A stretch of 35,629 nt of DNA from an uncultured Caulobacterales bacterium (GTDB lineage Bacteria; Pseudomonadota; Alphaproteobacteria; Caulobacterales; Maricaulaceae): NCBI GenBank assembly GCA_938003545.1, contig CALKXY010000044.1:1-35629 (forward strand). Reading direction: 5' to 3'. Each line of letters begins with the position of its first letter. Positions within the stretch are counted from its first letter, which is position 1. Positions 23,626-31,933 of this stretch are shown here, piece after piece. A program made the position numbers and the translations under genes. Below the pieces are notes generated by a model. That model was not told the DNA's origin. It worked only from the letters and a program-made list of their open reading frames with translations, and did no database searches.

Positions 23626-25404
23626 TTAATTCTGAACTGCATATGCGCCGGACGCCGCGATCATTAGGATCGCCGTCTGCACACGTTTTCGGCGCTCTTC
23701 ATCCGCATCATCGCCATCCGCATCCACGAGAAGCGTTGATACGACATCGACAATATCGGCCTTAGCTGCATCGGACAATTGTCCTGCCGTGAGCTTCACA
23801 TTGAGATGTTCAACCAAGGCCTCCACATCTTCAGCAAGCGCGATTTCAGTTGCAAAATTCGGTTGAAAGCCAGGGAACCGATCAGGTTCATCAGCTGGAC
23901 GAATAATGAAATGTGTTAGGAAATTTACGAAGCCGAGGGCTGATCCCTCATTCACAATTTGCAGTTCTGGCGCCGTTAAACCTGCGGCACCACTCTCTGA
24001 GCCAGGAGATAAATATCCTGGACGGTAAAAGTTGAAAACGGACGGGCTGCGTAATGGATGCTGACCCAATCTATCATTTGGGTTCCGCGTATCGTTCAAA
24101 CGGAACTCTTCCCATACATCGATATTACTCACCTCGAAAGCACGTGTGTATTGAATGAACTTTAGGACGGGTTCGCGCACCTTACCTTCAGTGTTGTCCT
24201 GCACATCATCATGGACAGATTCATCCAATAAGATGGCCGCAATGACAGCTTCCAGATTACCGCGCTCTCCATCGCCAAATATCCGCCCATTCGGCGCTGT
24301 AAATTGCCCCGTCTCAAAGACGGTCGCAACGCGCCGTACATATGCTGGGGATGGCGATGACGCCGTGAAACGTTGGATCAGTTGGCGCGACATAAAGGGC
24401 GCGACATTCGGATGATCTGCTATTGTGTCCAAAGCCGTTTTTATCGAGTCTGTACCGCTCGTATTTTCAGGGATAGTTGTGCCGAGAAATGATTTTTCCA
24501 AAGGCGAATGGATATCATCAAAGACTTTCAATGGGCGATTTCGCCAATCCTCGACTTGATCTCGATAAGAGAAGCTAGGGCCTTCGCCTGACAGTCCTGT
24601 AAAGACGCGTGCGAGACCAATAACATCATCATTATCATAGGTTTCAGGCGACCCCGTTTTCGGTGTGCCATCCATTTCTAATTCGACAAGGCCTATCGAA
24701 AACAGCTGCAATATCTCGCGGGCATAATTTTCGTCAGGCATTCGGCCTGTGCGTTCATCCCCTTTTAAATTGCGATAATAGGTCAAATATCGCGCCATCG
24801 CCGGAGAATAGGTTACCTCATCTAATATATCGCGATATTGACCAAAGGCCTGATGGGTCAAGATGTCAGTGTAATAGGCACTGGAATATCCCTGATCAAA
24901 AAAATCATCGGTTGAGATTACGAAGATCTGCGAGAGCGCGAACATCATACGCTGACGCAGCTGGTCATCCGCCGTCAACATCGTCTGCCAGATCAAACGA
25001 CTATGATTGCCATCCGTGTCTTCACGCGTGGCATAACGTGATTGCATTTCCGGCAACATAAGCGTCGCTGGCTTGCTCATTTCATTCGCAATCCAATCCG
25101 CTGCGTCAGTCCCCACTAACGCATCAATTTCTGCATCGGTTCCGCCAAAGCTCGCTTGAGTTAGAAAGCGGGCAGCTTCTTCGCGGGTTTCTAGATTGGT
25201 AAAGGGCTTTGTGACCGTTGGCGGCGGAGTTGTCGGTCCAGTGGGAGCGGGTGCAGGCCCGCTAGGGGTGGTGGGCGGAGGGGTTACCGATGTTGGAGTG
25301 GACGAGAGTGATTGCGGAGATGAGTCGCCGCCTCCACCACCGCAAGCCACAAGAAATGATGACGCCAATAAGGCGCTCAAAAGCGATTTAATTTGGTGAT
25401 TCAC
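23626..25404 (-). CDS. DUF1800 lipoprotein
   Basis: A 592-residue DUF1800 protein. The start is GTG at 25404, with GGGAG seven bases upstream. The signal peptide ends in the lipobox LVAC (Cys21), so the protein is a lipoprotein, followed by a glycine run and a 45-residue Pro/Thr/Ser linker. The DUF1800 domain begins near EAARFLTQASFGGT and contains LRQRMMFALSQIFVIS, YYTDILTHQAFGQYRDILDEVTYSPAMARYLTYY, ENYAREILQLFSIGLVELEMDG and LRSPSVFNFYRPGYLSPG. Function is unknown. In many bacteria such genes are followed by DUF1501, as here (10 bp gap). A perfect TTAA-N7-TTAA box lies in the upstream 104-bp spacer. Confidence 0.85.
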   Translation of the reverse strand: MNHQIKSLLSALLASSFLVACGGGGGDSSPQSLSSTPTSVTPPPTTPSGPAPAPTGPTTPPPTVTKPFTNLETREEAARFLTQASFGGTDAEIDALVGTDAADWIANEMSKPATLMLPEMQSRYATREDTDGNHSRLIWQTMLTADDQLRQRMMFALSQIFVISTDDFFDQGYSSAYYTDILTHQAFGQYRDILDEVTYSPAMARYLTYYRNLKGDERTGRMPDENYAREILQLFSIGLVELEMDGTPKTGSPETYDNDDVIGLARVFTGLSGEGPSFSYRDQVEDWRNRPLKVFDDIHSPLEKSFLGTTIPENTSGTDSIKTALDTIADHPNVAPFMSRQLIQRFTASSPSPAYVRRVATVFETGQFTAPNGRIFGDGERGNLEAVIAAILLDESVHDDVQDNTEGKVREPVLKFIQYTRAFEVSNIDVWEEFRLNDTRNPNDRLGQHPLRSPSVFNFYRPGYLSPGSESGAAGLTAPELQIVNEGSALGFVNFLTHFIIRPADEPDRFPGFQPNFATEIALAEDVEALVEHLNVKLTAGQLSDAAKADIVDVVSTLLVDADGDDADEERRKRVQTAILMIAASGAYAVQN

Positions 25405-25433
25405 CCTTAGTCTCCCAGTTGCCCCCCGGCCGC

Positions 25434-25473
25434 ATAGCTATGAGATACTGAAATAGGATTAAATACGGCTTAA
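25434..25473 (-). promoter_or_regulatory. Predicted CtrA-type promoter of the DUF1800-DUF1501 unit
   Basis: On the minus strand TTAA-N7-TTAA (25473-25459) is a perfect match to the CtrA consensus; 17 bp further down lies AGCTAT (25439-25434), close to the GCTA of Caulobacter sigma-73 -10 elements. Transcription would start near 25427, about 23 nt before the GTG. By hand, roughly 0.2-0.5 such boxes are expected by chance in the whole window; position and spacing are the extra support. Confidence 0.6.
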
Positions 25474-25508
25474 ATCGGGCAAAAGATAACGCTGTGGTGA
25501 AGGTTTGG

Positions 25509-26795
25509 TTAAGGTGCGGATACTTTTGGTGCTGGCGTCGTGTGAAGCTCGAACGCTGTGTGAAGCGCGCGGACGGCTAGTTCTGTGTATTCACTATCAA
25601 TCAAGACAGATATTTTGATCTCTGATGTCGCAATAACTTTTACATTGATGTTCCGCTCGGCCAAGGCCTCAAACATCGTCTGCGCAACGCCAGTATGCGA
25701 GCGCATACCAATGCCGACAACAGAGACCTTTGTCACATCTGAATCTGATTTAATCCCTGCGAACCCGATGTCGTCTTGAGCCTCATTTAGAGCGGCCAAA
25801 GCTTTATCTAAATCACGCTTACCAACAGTGAATGTTAGGTTGGCCGAGTTATCCGACCGCGAGATACCTTGGACAATCATATCCACGATAACATTCGCAT
25901 CGCTCATGGCGCGGCAGACTTTCGCCACCATGCCAGGTGCATCTTTAAGACGTAAGAGTGTGATTTGAGCTTCGTCGCGCGAATAGGCGACGCCGCTGAC
26001 GACGCGTTCTTCCATGGTTTCATCCTCGTGGCAGACTAGAGTTCCGGGGTTAGGGTCACCGACATTGGCCATGCTGGTCAAAACACGGATCGGCAGGTTA
26101 TTGTTCATGGCCAGTTCGACAGACCGGGTTTGCAAGACTTTTGCGCCAAGCGAGGCCAGCTCAAGCATTTCTTCAAATGCGATGCGGCCCAGACGACGCG
26201 CGTCTTTGGCAATGCGAGGGTCCGTTGTATAAATACCATCGACATCGGTATAAATATCACACCGATCAGCTTTCAACGCGACAGCCATGGCAACGGCAGA
26301 CGTATCAGACCCGCCGCGTCCTAATGTCGAAATTCGGCCATCATCGCTAATGCCTTGGAACCCTGCGACAACTGCAATGTTGCCTGCCTCCATTGACGGC
26401 CCAATGGCAGAGGATTCAATCTCGGCAATGCGGGCTTTAGAATGCGCCATATCTGTACGGAGCGGAATTTGCCACCCAAGCCAGCTGCGGGCTTTAAGGC
26501 CACGACGACGTAGCGCGATAGAGAGAAGACCAGAGGTAACTTGCTCCCCCGTGGCGACGATGGAATCATATTCGTCATCAATTTCGCCGCCCAACGTTTC
26601 ACCTTGCATCGGTGTGTCTGCGTCTAGGCCGTCAACAAGTGCAACGAGACGGTTCGTTTCGCCGCTCATCGCGGAAACAACAACGGCAACTTCATTACCG
26701 CCTTTGGCTTCTTCTGCGACGAGGCTCGCAACATGGCGAATGCGATCCAGATTGGCGACGGAAGTTCCGCCGAATTTCATGACGATGCGGGCCAC
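25509..26795 (-). CDS. lysC: Aspartate kinase
   Basis: First step of the aspartate pathway to lysine, threonine and methionine. The 428 residues hold the catalytic signature MKFGGTSV (6-13), STLGRGGSDTSAVA, DIYTDVDGIYTTDPR, and two C-terminal ACT domains (about 265-340, RLKDAPGMVAKVCRAMSDANVIVDMI; about 345-420, VSVVGIGMRSHTGVAQTMFEALAERNINV), the feedback sites. Length and layout are typical of the single-subunit alpha-plus-beta fused type. The start has the usual MxxIVMKFGG. It is divergent from ubiG and upstream of the DUF1800 gene on the same strand; I see no terminator between them. Confidence 0.96.
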   Translation of the reverse strand: MARIVMKFGGTSVANLDRIRHVASLVAEEAKGGNEVAVVVSAMSGETNRLVALVDGLDADTPMQGETLGGEIDDEYDSIVATGEQVTSGLLSIALRRRGLKARSWLGWQIPLRTDMAHSKARIAEIESSAIGPSMEAGNIAVVAGFQGISDDGRISTLGRGGSDTSAVAMAVALKADRCDIYTDVDGIYTTDPRIAKDARRLGRIAFEEMLELASLGAKVLQTRSVELAMNNNLPIRVLTSMANVGDPNPGTLVCHEDETMEERVVSGVAYSRDEAQITLLRLKDAPGMVAKVCRAMSDANVIVDMIVQGISRSDNSANLTFTVGKRDLDKALAALNEAQDDIGFAGIKSDSDVTKVSVVGIGMRSHTGVAQTMFEALAERNINVKVIATSEIKISVLIDSEYTELAVRALHTAFELHTTPAPKVSAP

Positions 26796-27022
26796 TGGCC
26801 GTCTCCGGGATGAAGTTTTCGAGAGAGACAGCCTGTGCCGCCTCTTTGATCGGCGACGTCATATAGCGACAGACGCATTGACGCAATGGCCGATAAGACC
26901 GTTAAGACACGTTGATTAGCTGCGCCTTTAATCCGTTCGGGCTCTATTATTCTTCACCTGTTGCATGCGGTTACGTATATAAGCATGGCGTCCGCCTTTT
27001 TATCCGCATTGAAAGATTATGA

Positions 27023-27802
27023 ATGGCCCATACTGATATAGACCCTGACCGTTTATCCCGTGTCTCCGTCGATCCAGCAGAAATGGCGAGCTTCTCTCGT
27101 ATGGCCGCGGATTGGTGGGACCCGACAGGCCCCTTTAAGCCGTTGCACATTATGAACGGGGCACGACTAGATTATATTAAACAAACTGTCTGTGCCCATT
27201 TCGGCCTGAATCCAGACGCCGAACGTCCATTGGAAGGCCTCCGTGTTCTAGATATCGGGTGCGGCGGCGGGCTTCTATGTGAACCTATAGTACGATTAGG
27301 CGCGAAGGTGACGGGCGTTGACGCGCTGGAACGCAATCTAAAAACAGCCAAAACACATGCGGAACAAGTGGGCATCAAGGTAGATTACCGTCACGGCACA
27401 ATTGAGCAAATGGTCAAAGCGCAAGAGGCCCCATATGATGTCGTGTTGAATATGGAGGTCATTGAACATGTCGCCAACCCACCAGAGTTCATGTCGGATT
27501 GCGGCGCGATGGTGAAACCTAATGGCATTATGCTTTGCTCCACGATTAACCGCACATTGAAAGCCTTTGCCCTCGCAATCGTAGGGGCAGAATACGTTTT
27601 ACGGTGGTTGCCGCGCGGCACGCATCAATATGCTAAGTTCGTAAAACCTACCGAAATTTCGCGTTGGATGTCAGATGCAGGCCTGAATATCACAGAGCAA
27701 ATCGGCATGAGCCTGAACCCGATCAGCAATGTGTGGACACTGTCTGGGGATAAGTCGATCAACTATGTGACAGTCGGCACAAAGAACACGGTAAATAATT
27801 AG
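27023..27802 (+). CDS. ubiG: Ubiquinone biosynthesis O-methyltransferase UbiG
   Basis: SAM-dependent enzyme doing both O-methylations of ubiquinone synthesis (about 259 residues). It has the usual ADWWDPTGPFKPLHIMN start, SAM motif I VLDIGCGGGLLCEP, the acidic residue of GVDALE, and the later signatures NMEVIEHVANP and STINRTLKAFALAIVGAEYVLRWLPRGTH, specific for UbiG. The ATG at 27023 gives the common start MAHTDI. Along with coq7 (2.5 kb), two steps of the same pathway fall in this window but are not in one operon. The neighbour on the other strand is lysC. Confidence 0.96.
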   Translation: MAHTDIDPDRLSRVSVDPAEMASFSRMAADWWDPTGPFKPLHIMNGARLDYIKQTVCAHFGLNPDAERPLEGLRVLDIGCGGGLLCEPIVRLGAKVTGVDALERNLKTAKTHAEQVGIKVDYRHGTIEQMVKAQEAPYDVVLNMEVIEHVANPPEFMSDCGAMVKPNGIMLCSTINRTLKAFALAIVGAEYVLRWLPRGTHQYAKFVKPTEISRWMSDAGLNITEQIGMSLNPISNVWTLSGDKSINYVTVGTKNTVNN

Positions 27803-27817
27803 TTAATAAAAAGCTAA
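27803..27817 (+). promoter_or_regulatory. Near-match to a CtrA box upstream of the ParB-like gene
   Basis: TTAA-N7-CTAA matches the CtrA consensus at seven of eight positions, starting one base after the ubiG stop and about 193 bp before the predicted ParB-like start. A second inverted pair, GTTAA-N6-TTAAC, is at 27905-27920. The spacing is less good than for the 25459 box; low confidence. Confidence 0.25.
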
Positions 27818-28009
27818 TGCGATAACGCGGTGTTCTCGACAACGTGACTTAACTGTGACTGCCTTATTGTCGTCAAATATGTATATATAACAGGAGATTA
27901 AGAAGTTAATACACGTTAACGACTTTGGCTTTTATTTAATGGAACGGATACGTTCCCACAAGAGTTGATAGTTCAGATTGGCGTCATGTTAAGAATGAAA
28001 GATGGACCT

Positions 28010-28630
28010 ATGTCCCATATTAATACAGCCCCTGTGGATATGTTCACAACTCTACGTCCGCGCCTTCTGCGTGGCCTGCTTCTAAAGGACGTAAAGGCTG
28101 TTCAAGCCTCTATTGCGCGGTTCGGTCTGCTCTCTCCCATTGTTGTTTCTCGTGCAAATGGCCGCCTTATTGTTGTCGATGGACGCAAACGCCTTGCCGC
28201 GATTAGGCGCCTAGACTTTATGGGGCGCTTGCCGCGTTCGCTTGTTAATATTCCCTATGTTGAAATTGATGAACTTCGGAACAGCCCTGCACAAACACCC
28301 GCGCTTATGTCTAACAGAGAGCTGTATACGACGGTCACAGAGATGTTCCGCAACCATCAAGACATCAATATAATTGCGGATGAGATGTTCCTCACCCGTA
28401 AATGCGTGCGTCAAATTCTGACCTTGGCGCGCCTATCAACCCGTCTGCGCCGCGCGTTTTTTGACAAAATCATCGACTTCGCACGGGCAAAAGCCTTTGC
28501 TGCCATGCCTAATCATACTGTTCAGGATCGTGCATTCATGGCGTTGGGCCCCTTTGCGGATGAAGCCTCCATATTAGATTATCTAACCAATCCGAAACCA
28601 ACTGTTCCAGGCCTGCGTTTAGCCGCCTAA
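28010..28630 (+). CDS. Orphan ParB-like (ParB/Spo0J N-domain) protein
   Basis: A ParB-family protein of about 206 residues without an adjacent parA. The start MSHINTAPVDMFTT is chosen from several (TTG 27965, ATG 27986, ATG 27995, ATG 28010); the family similarity begins just after it. The ParB N-domain runs from about LRGLLLKDVKAVQASIARFGLLSPIVV through VDGRKRLAAIRRLD, the place of the usual GERRWRA motif. Then follow the HTH-like IIADEMFLTRKCVRQIL region and a helical C-terminus, shorter than in typical chromosomal ParB. No parS motif was noticed near it. It may be a stand-alone DNA-binding or CTPase-fold protein. Its stop overlaps the convergent gpsA stop. Confidence 0.7.
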   Translation: MSHINTAPVDMFTTLRPRLLRGLLLKDVKAVQASIARFGLLSPIVVSRANGRLIVVDGRKRLAAIRRLDFMGRLPRSLVNIPYVEIDELRNSPAQTPALMSNRELYTTVTEMFRNHQDINIIADEMFLTRKCVRQILTLARLSTRLRRAFFDKIIDFARAKAFAAMPNHTVQDRAFMALGPFADEASILDYLTNPKPTVPGLRLAA

Positions 28631-29625
28631 TCAGATTCTGTTTTTAAAGGCCGCGCCAGTAATTCTGCCATAGCGCCGCCCGGTGTAATTTCGCCGCTCA
28701 GAACGCGCGCGACAGCCACACAGATGGGCATGTCGACATTATGCCGCTCTGCCAAGCGGACCAAGGCCGGGGCTGTTGGGATACCTTCTGTGACCGAATT
28801 GCGAGACGCCAGAATATTGTCGAGACTTTCACCTTTCCCCAACCGCATACCGCAGGACATATTCCGCGATTGCGTAGAGCTACACGTCAGCACCAAATCC
28901 CCCAGACCACACAAGCCCGATAACGTTTCCGCCCGTGCGCCCAAGGCCGCGCCCAAACGATTCATTTCTGCAAAGCCCCGCGCGATCAAGGCCGCATGTG
29001 CACTTTGACCCAATCCCATGCCCAGCAACATCCCACAGGCAATTGCCAATACATTTTTAACGGCGCCGCCAACTTCGGCACCGATCACATCATCCGTAGT
29101 GTAAGGCCGAAACGTCGTGCCTTGTATAAGCGGCGCAAGACGTTTTGTGCGCTCCAAATCATCTCCAGCGAGCGTCACAGCTGTTGGCAATCCTTTGACG
29201 ACGTCGCGTGCAAAACTAGGGCCAGACAGAACAAAGCCCTCAGCATTCGGGACAGTTTCGGCCAAGACTTCATTCATGAAATCCAATGTCTCAATTTCAA
29301 TGCCCTTAGAACACAGCACAACAGGCAGACCATCTGGCATATGCGGGGCAAACCGTTGGAGGGCCGCGCGTGTGTGTTGCGCGGGAATAACGGATAAGCA
29401 CAGCTGCGCCCGAGAGAAATCGGGGGTCTCAGATGTCGCCGTAATATTTTCATGCAGAGGCGCATCGGGCAGATAAAGAGCATTTTCGCGCGCAGTATTG
29501 ATAGCCTTAGCTTGAGCCGCATCACGCATCCACAACGTCACGGATTGACCATTTGCCGCCAAGAGCTGCGCAAGCGCGGTCCCCCAAGATCCTGCACCTA
29601 AAACGATTGCATGAGAGTTTGACAT
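28627..29625 (-). CDS. gpsA: Glycerol-3-phosphate dehydrogenase [NAD(P)+]
   Basis: Makes sn-glycerol-3-phosphate from dihydroxyacetone phosphate for phospholipids. The 332 residues include the Rossmann motif LGAGSWGTALAQ (9-20), SKGIE, LSGPSFARDVVKG, the catalytic lysine segment GGAVKNVLAIACG, and the conserved end-of-domain GLCGLGDLVLTCSS. Standard length. It is the last gene of the comF-grxC-nit-DUF1178-gpsA strand run; the GpsA ATG sits at the DUF1178 stop (shared base 29625), indicating translational coupling. Convergent overlap of four bases with the ParB-like gene. Confidence 0.96.
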   Translation of the reverse strand: MSNSHAIVLGAGSWGTALAQLLAANGQSVTLWMRDAAQAKAINTARENALYLPDAPLHENITATSETPDFSRAQLCLSVIPAQHTRAALQRFAPHMPDGLPVVLCSKGIEIETLDFMNEVLAETVPNAEGFVLSGPSFARDVVKGLPTAVTLAGDDLERTKRLAPLIQGTTFRPYTTDDVIGAEVGGAVKNVLAIACGMLLGMGLGQSAHAALIARGFAEMNRLGAALGARAETLSGLCGLGDLVLTCSSTQSRNMSCGMRLGKGESLDNILASRNSVTEGIPTAPALVRLAERHNVDMPICVAVARVLSGEITPGGAMAELLARPLKTESD

Positions 29626-30059
29626 TAGTTCAACTTTGGTTTGGCAACATCGGGCACGAAAGCATCAGGCAAAGGACTTGCGGCAATCCCTTCCTCTTTC
29701 AGAGCCGAAGAGTCTTCGGGTGTGACAGAGCCATAGATACCGCGTGACGGTTTTTCACCATAATGTATTGCGCGGGCTTCTTCTGCAAAATCAGCCCCCA
29801 CATTGTCGCAATTTTTACCAATTTCCTCACGAATTTTCGCCGCCACAGCTGTCATGGCTTTGGCGGCCTCTATGGAACGCGCTTCAATTTTTCGTGCCGT
29901 TTTCACTGCTGGTGCCATGATCGCTTTTTCTACTTTGGTGCTCCCGCAAATGGCGCAGACCAAAAGACCTGATTTCGATTGATCATCATAGTCAGAGGAC
30001 GACGCAAACCAGCCTTCAAATTCATGCTCCTGCACACAGATCAGATTATAGCAGATCAC
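29625..30059 (-). CDS. DUF1178 protein
   Basis: A 144-residue DUF1178 protein with an N-terminal zinc-ribbon-like part: ICYNLICVQEHEFEGWFASSSDYDDQ followed by CAICGST, giving paired cysteines. The middle is a helical charged region, and the C-terminus has YGEKPSRGIYGSVTPED, conserved in the family. Function unknown. The start is GTG at 30059, overlapping the TGA of the nitrilase gene (GTGA), a typical coupled junction; the longer frame from 30077 adds six residues with no match. It stands between nit and gpsA. Confidence 0.85.
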   Translation of the reverse strand: MICYNLICVQEHEFEGWFASSSDYDDQSKSGLLVCAICGSTKVEKAIMAPAVKTARKIEARSIEAAKAMTAVAAKIREEIGKNCDNVGADFAEEARAIHYGEKPSRGIYGSVTPEDSSALKEEGIAASPLPDAFVPDVAKPKLN

Positions 30060-30859
30060 AAAGCGTCTCCCCGCCACGCCGGAACGCGCGCACGGGCTTT
30101 TTGAACATTTGCGCGATCTATATCTGCCAAAACATAGCCAGGGTTGTCGTGATCAACTGCGCTGACAATCTCGCCCCAAGGCCCAATGATCATCGTACGG
30201 CCCCACGTCCGTCGTCCATCCTCGTGATGCCCCCCTTGAGCTGGAGCGATCACATAGGCCCCAGTTTCAATCGCACGCGCCCGTAAGAGCGTTTCCCAAT
30301 GCGCTTTTCCCGTCGCGACGGTAAAGGCTGCAGGCGCTGTGATCGCATCAACCTCGGCGCGCGCATATTCGCCATAAAGCGCAGGAAAGCGAAGATCATA
30401 GCAGATAGACAGGCCTATCTTTATGTCCTCGACCTGTGTCGTGACAGTCTGCGTTCCAGGTGCATATGTATCAGCCTCGCGGTAGCTTTCTGTCTTAGAA
30501 ATGGCGGCCTCAAACAAATGTATTTTATCATATTGGGTCGTTAGCGTTCCGTCAGGCGCAAACAAAAGGCTGCGATTAGCAATCTTTCCATCAGGCCGTA
30601 AAATAGCCAAAGACCCAATTAACAAATGCACAGACAGGTCTGCTGCCAGCGCAGAAAAGGCTGCAATGCCGACGTCTGTCTCTGGCGTGCAAACTTTGCG
30701 ATGCATGTCTTCCGCATCCTTTTGCAAAAGATGCGTAACTTCTGGCGTACAGATAAATTGCGCGCCCTCGGCCGCTGCCGCGCGGATAAGCGCCGACGCC
30801 GCCACGATATTGTCTGTGACGTCGATGCCTGATCGCATTTGTATGGCAGCGGTCTTCAA
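30056..30859 (-). CDS. Carbon-nitrogen hydrolase, Nit2/omega-amidase-like
   Basis: A nitrilase-superfamily amidase of 267 residues. The catalytic triad is visible: E40 (FICTPEVTH), K112 (TQYDKIHLF) and C153 (GLSICYDLRFP). The neighbouring segments and the end region (TWGRTMIIGPWGEIVSAV) fit the Nit1/Nit2 branch, which cleaves deaminated glutathione (Nit1) or alpha-ketoglutaramate (Nit2). Its position next to grxC and a downstream DUF1178 gene is familiar from alphaproteobacteria. It follows grxC by 3 bp. Which amide it uses is not readable from sequence; a role in glutathione-related repair is a reasonable guess from the neighbour. Confidence 0.88.
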   Translation of the reverse strand: MKTAAIQMRSGIDVTDNIVAASALIRAAAAEGAQFICTPEVTHLLQKDAEDMHRKVCTPETDVGIAAFSALAADLSVHLLIGSLAILRPDGKIANRSLLFAPDGTLTTQYDKIHLFEAAISKTESYREADTYAPGTQTVTTQVEDIKIGLSICYDLRFPALYGEYARAEVDAITAPAAFTVATGKAHWETLLRARAIETGAYVIAPAQGGHHEDGRRTWGRTMIIGPWGEIVSAVDHDNPGYVLADIDRANVQKARARVPAWRGDAL

Positions 30860-30862
30860 AGT

Positions 30863-31117
30863 TTAGAGGCCCAGCAGTGCATCCAATTTACCTGAATTTT
30901 CTAAAGCGAAAAGATCATCGCAACCGCCGACATGTTTGCCGTCAATAAAAATTTGTGGGAACGTATTTCGGCCTGAACGTTCATTCATTTCCTTGCGCTT
31001 ATTACGGTCCATGGCGGCAGGAATATCGATGAATTTAACATCCTTTCCCTTGAGCAACGCCTTTGCACGGACGCAGAAGGGGCACATAGCTTTAGTATAC
31101 ATTTCGACTTTAGGCAT
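30863..31117 (-). CDS. grxC: Glutaredoxin 3
   Basis: An 84-residue dithiol glutaredoxin with the active site CPFC (C12, C15 of MPKVEMYTKAMCPFC), the cis-Pro segment NTFPQIFIDGKHVGGCDDL, standard for GrxC. The frame is open upstream to 31213, but that part overlaps comF and has no family similarity; MPKVEMYT is the normal start. It lies 25 bp after comF and 3 bp before the nitrilase gene, so the three are probably co-transcribed. Confidence 0.93.
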   Translation of the reverse strand: MPKVEMYTKAMCPFCVRAKALLKGKDVKFIDIPAAMDRNKRKEMNERSGRNTFPQIFIDGKHVGGCDDLFALENSGKLDALLGL

Positions 31118-31142
31118 TTTAGGTTCTTTCTTGTTGAATGAC

Positions 31143-31910
31143 CTATGTAGGCAATGCTGCAGCTTTTGCCACTCGTGCAAGGCATAATCCGTCAACACGT
31201 GCAGCCCCTGCACGTTTTAATGTCCGCGCGCAGGATTCTAACGTCGCCCCCGTGGTCAACACGTCATCGATCAATATCACCTTCCGCCCCTTGATGTGGT
31301 CTGGGCGGCGAACCGCAAAAGCGCCGCGCACATTGTCAGCCCGAGCGCGGGCATTAAAGCGGCCTTGGCTTTCCGTGCGGCGCGTTCTGAACAACACGTC
31401 AGGCGCAAATTGTGCAGGTGTTATTTTTGCCAAAGCCCGCGCCAGAAGCGTTGCTTGGTTATAACGCCGCTTGATCAAACGACTGGGGTGCAGCGGAACG
31501 GGCACCAATAAATCCGCATCCGTCAGCAGATCACGTCCTGCCCTGCGCATTTGCGCGGCAAAGCTGGACAGACCTACGGTACGTCCGCCATGTTTGAAGG
31601 AGAGGATCAAAGCCCGCGAGCCTTCATCATAGGCCATTGCCGCGCGCGCGCGATCATAGCTTGGGGGCTTGACCGAACAGCGCGCGCAAAGCGCCCCGCC
31701 CTGCACGGCATACTCAAATGGGAACCCGCAGGCTTCACACCACGGTGCATCCAAAAACGTCACATCGGCCCACATACGCCGCGCAATGGGGTCCGCGTCC
31801 AGACCCAGCAGAGCCTGCGGCGGTAAGAGCGTATCAATGACCGCCCCGCCCAGCTGTTTGGCGTGGCGCGCGGTGTATTGCGTTAAGCTGTCATCTTGCG
31901 CTTTGGACAT
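31143..31910 (-). CDS. ComF-family phosphoribosyltransferase-like protein
   Basis: A 255-residue ComF protein. The N-terminal zinc-finger part has CEACGFPF and CARCS (two Cys pairs); then come VPVPLHPSRLIKRRYNQATLLARAL and, near the C-terminus, the PRPP-type motif VILIDDVLTTGATLESC. ComF is needed for transformation in some bacteria and is a conserved gene elsewhere; enzymatic activity is unproven. The start at ATG 31910 (MSKAQDD) leaves 23 bp to the divergent methyltransferase start; an upstream frame extends to 31949 but overlaps that gene. First gene of the comF-grxC-nit-DUF1178-gpsA run. Confidence 0.9.
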   Translation of the reverse strand: MSKAQDDSLTQYTARHAKQLGGAVIDTLLPPQALLGLDADPIARRMWADVTFLDAPWCEACGFPFEYAVQGGALCARCSVKPPSYDRARAAMAYDEGSRALILSFKHGGRTVGLSSFAAQMRRAGRDLLTDADLLVPVPLHPSRLIKRRYNQATLLARALAKITPAQFAPDVLFRTRRTESQGRFNARARADNVRGAFAVRRPDHIKGRKVILIDDVLTTGATLESCARTLKRAGAARVDGLCLARVAKAAALPT

Positions 31911-31933
31911 GAGAGTGAGAGTAGCGGAGCGAA

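Noticed and set aside
30060..30077. ATG start for DUF1178 at 30077
   Set aside because: The GTG at 30059 overlaps the upstream stop as GTGA and matches the family's start; the six extra residues do not.
31118..31213. N-terminal extension of glutaredoxin
   Set aside because: It overlaps comF and has no glutaredoxin similarity; the normal start MPKVEMYT is at 31117.
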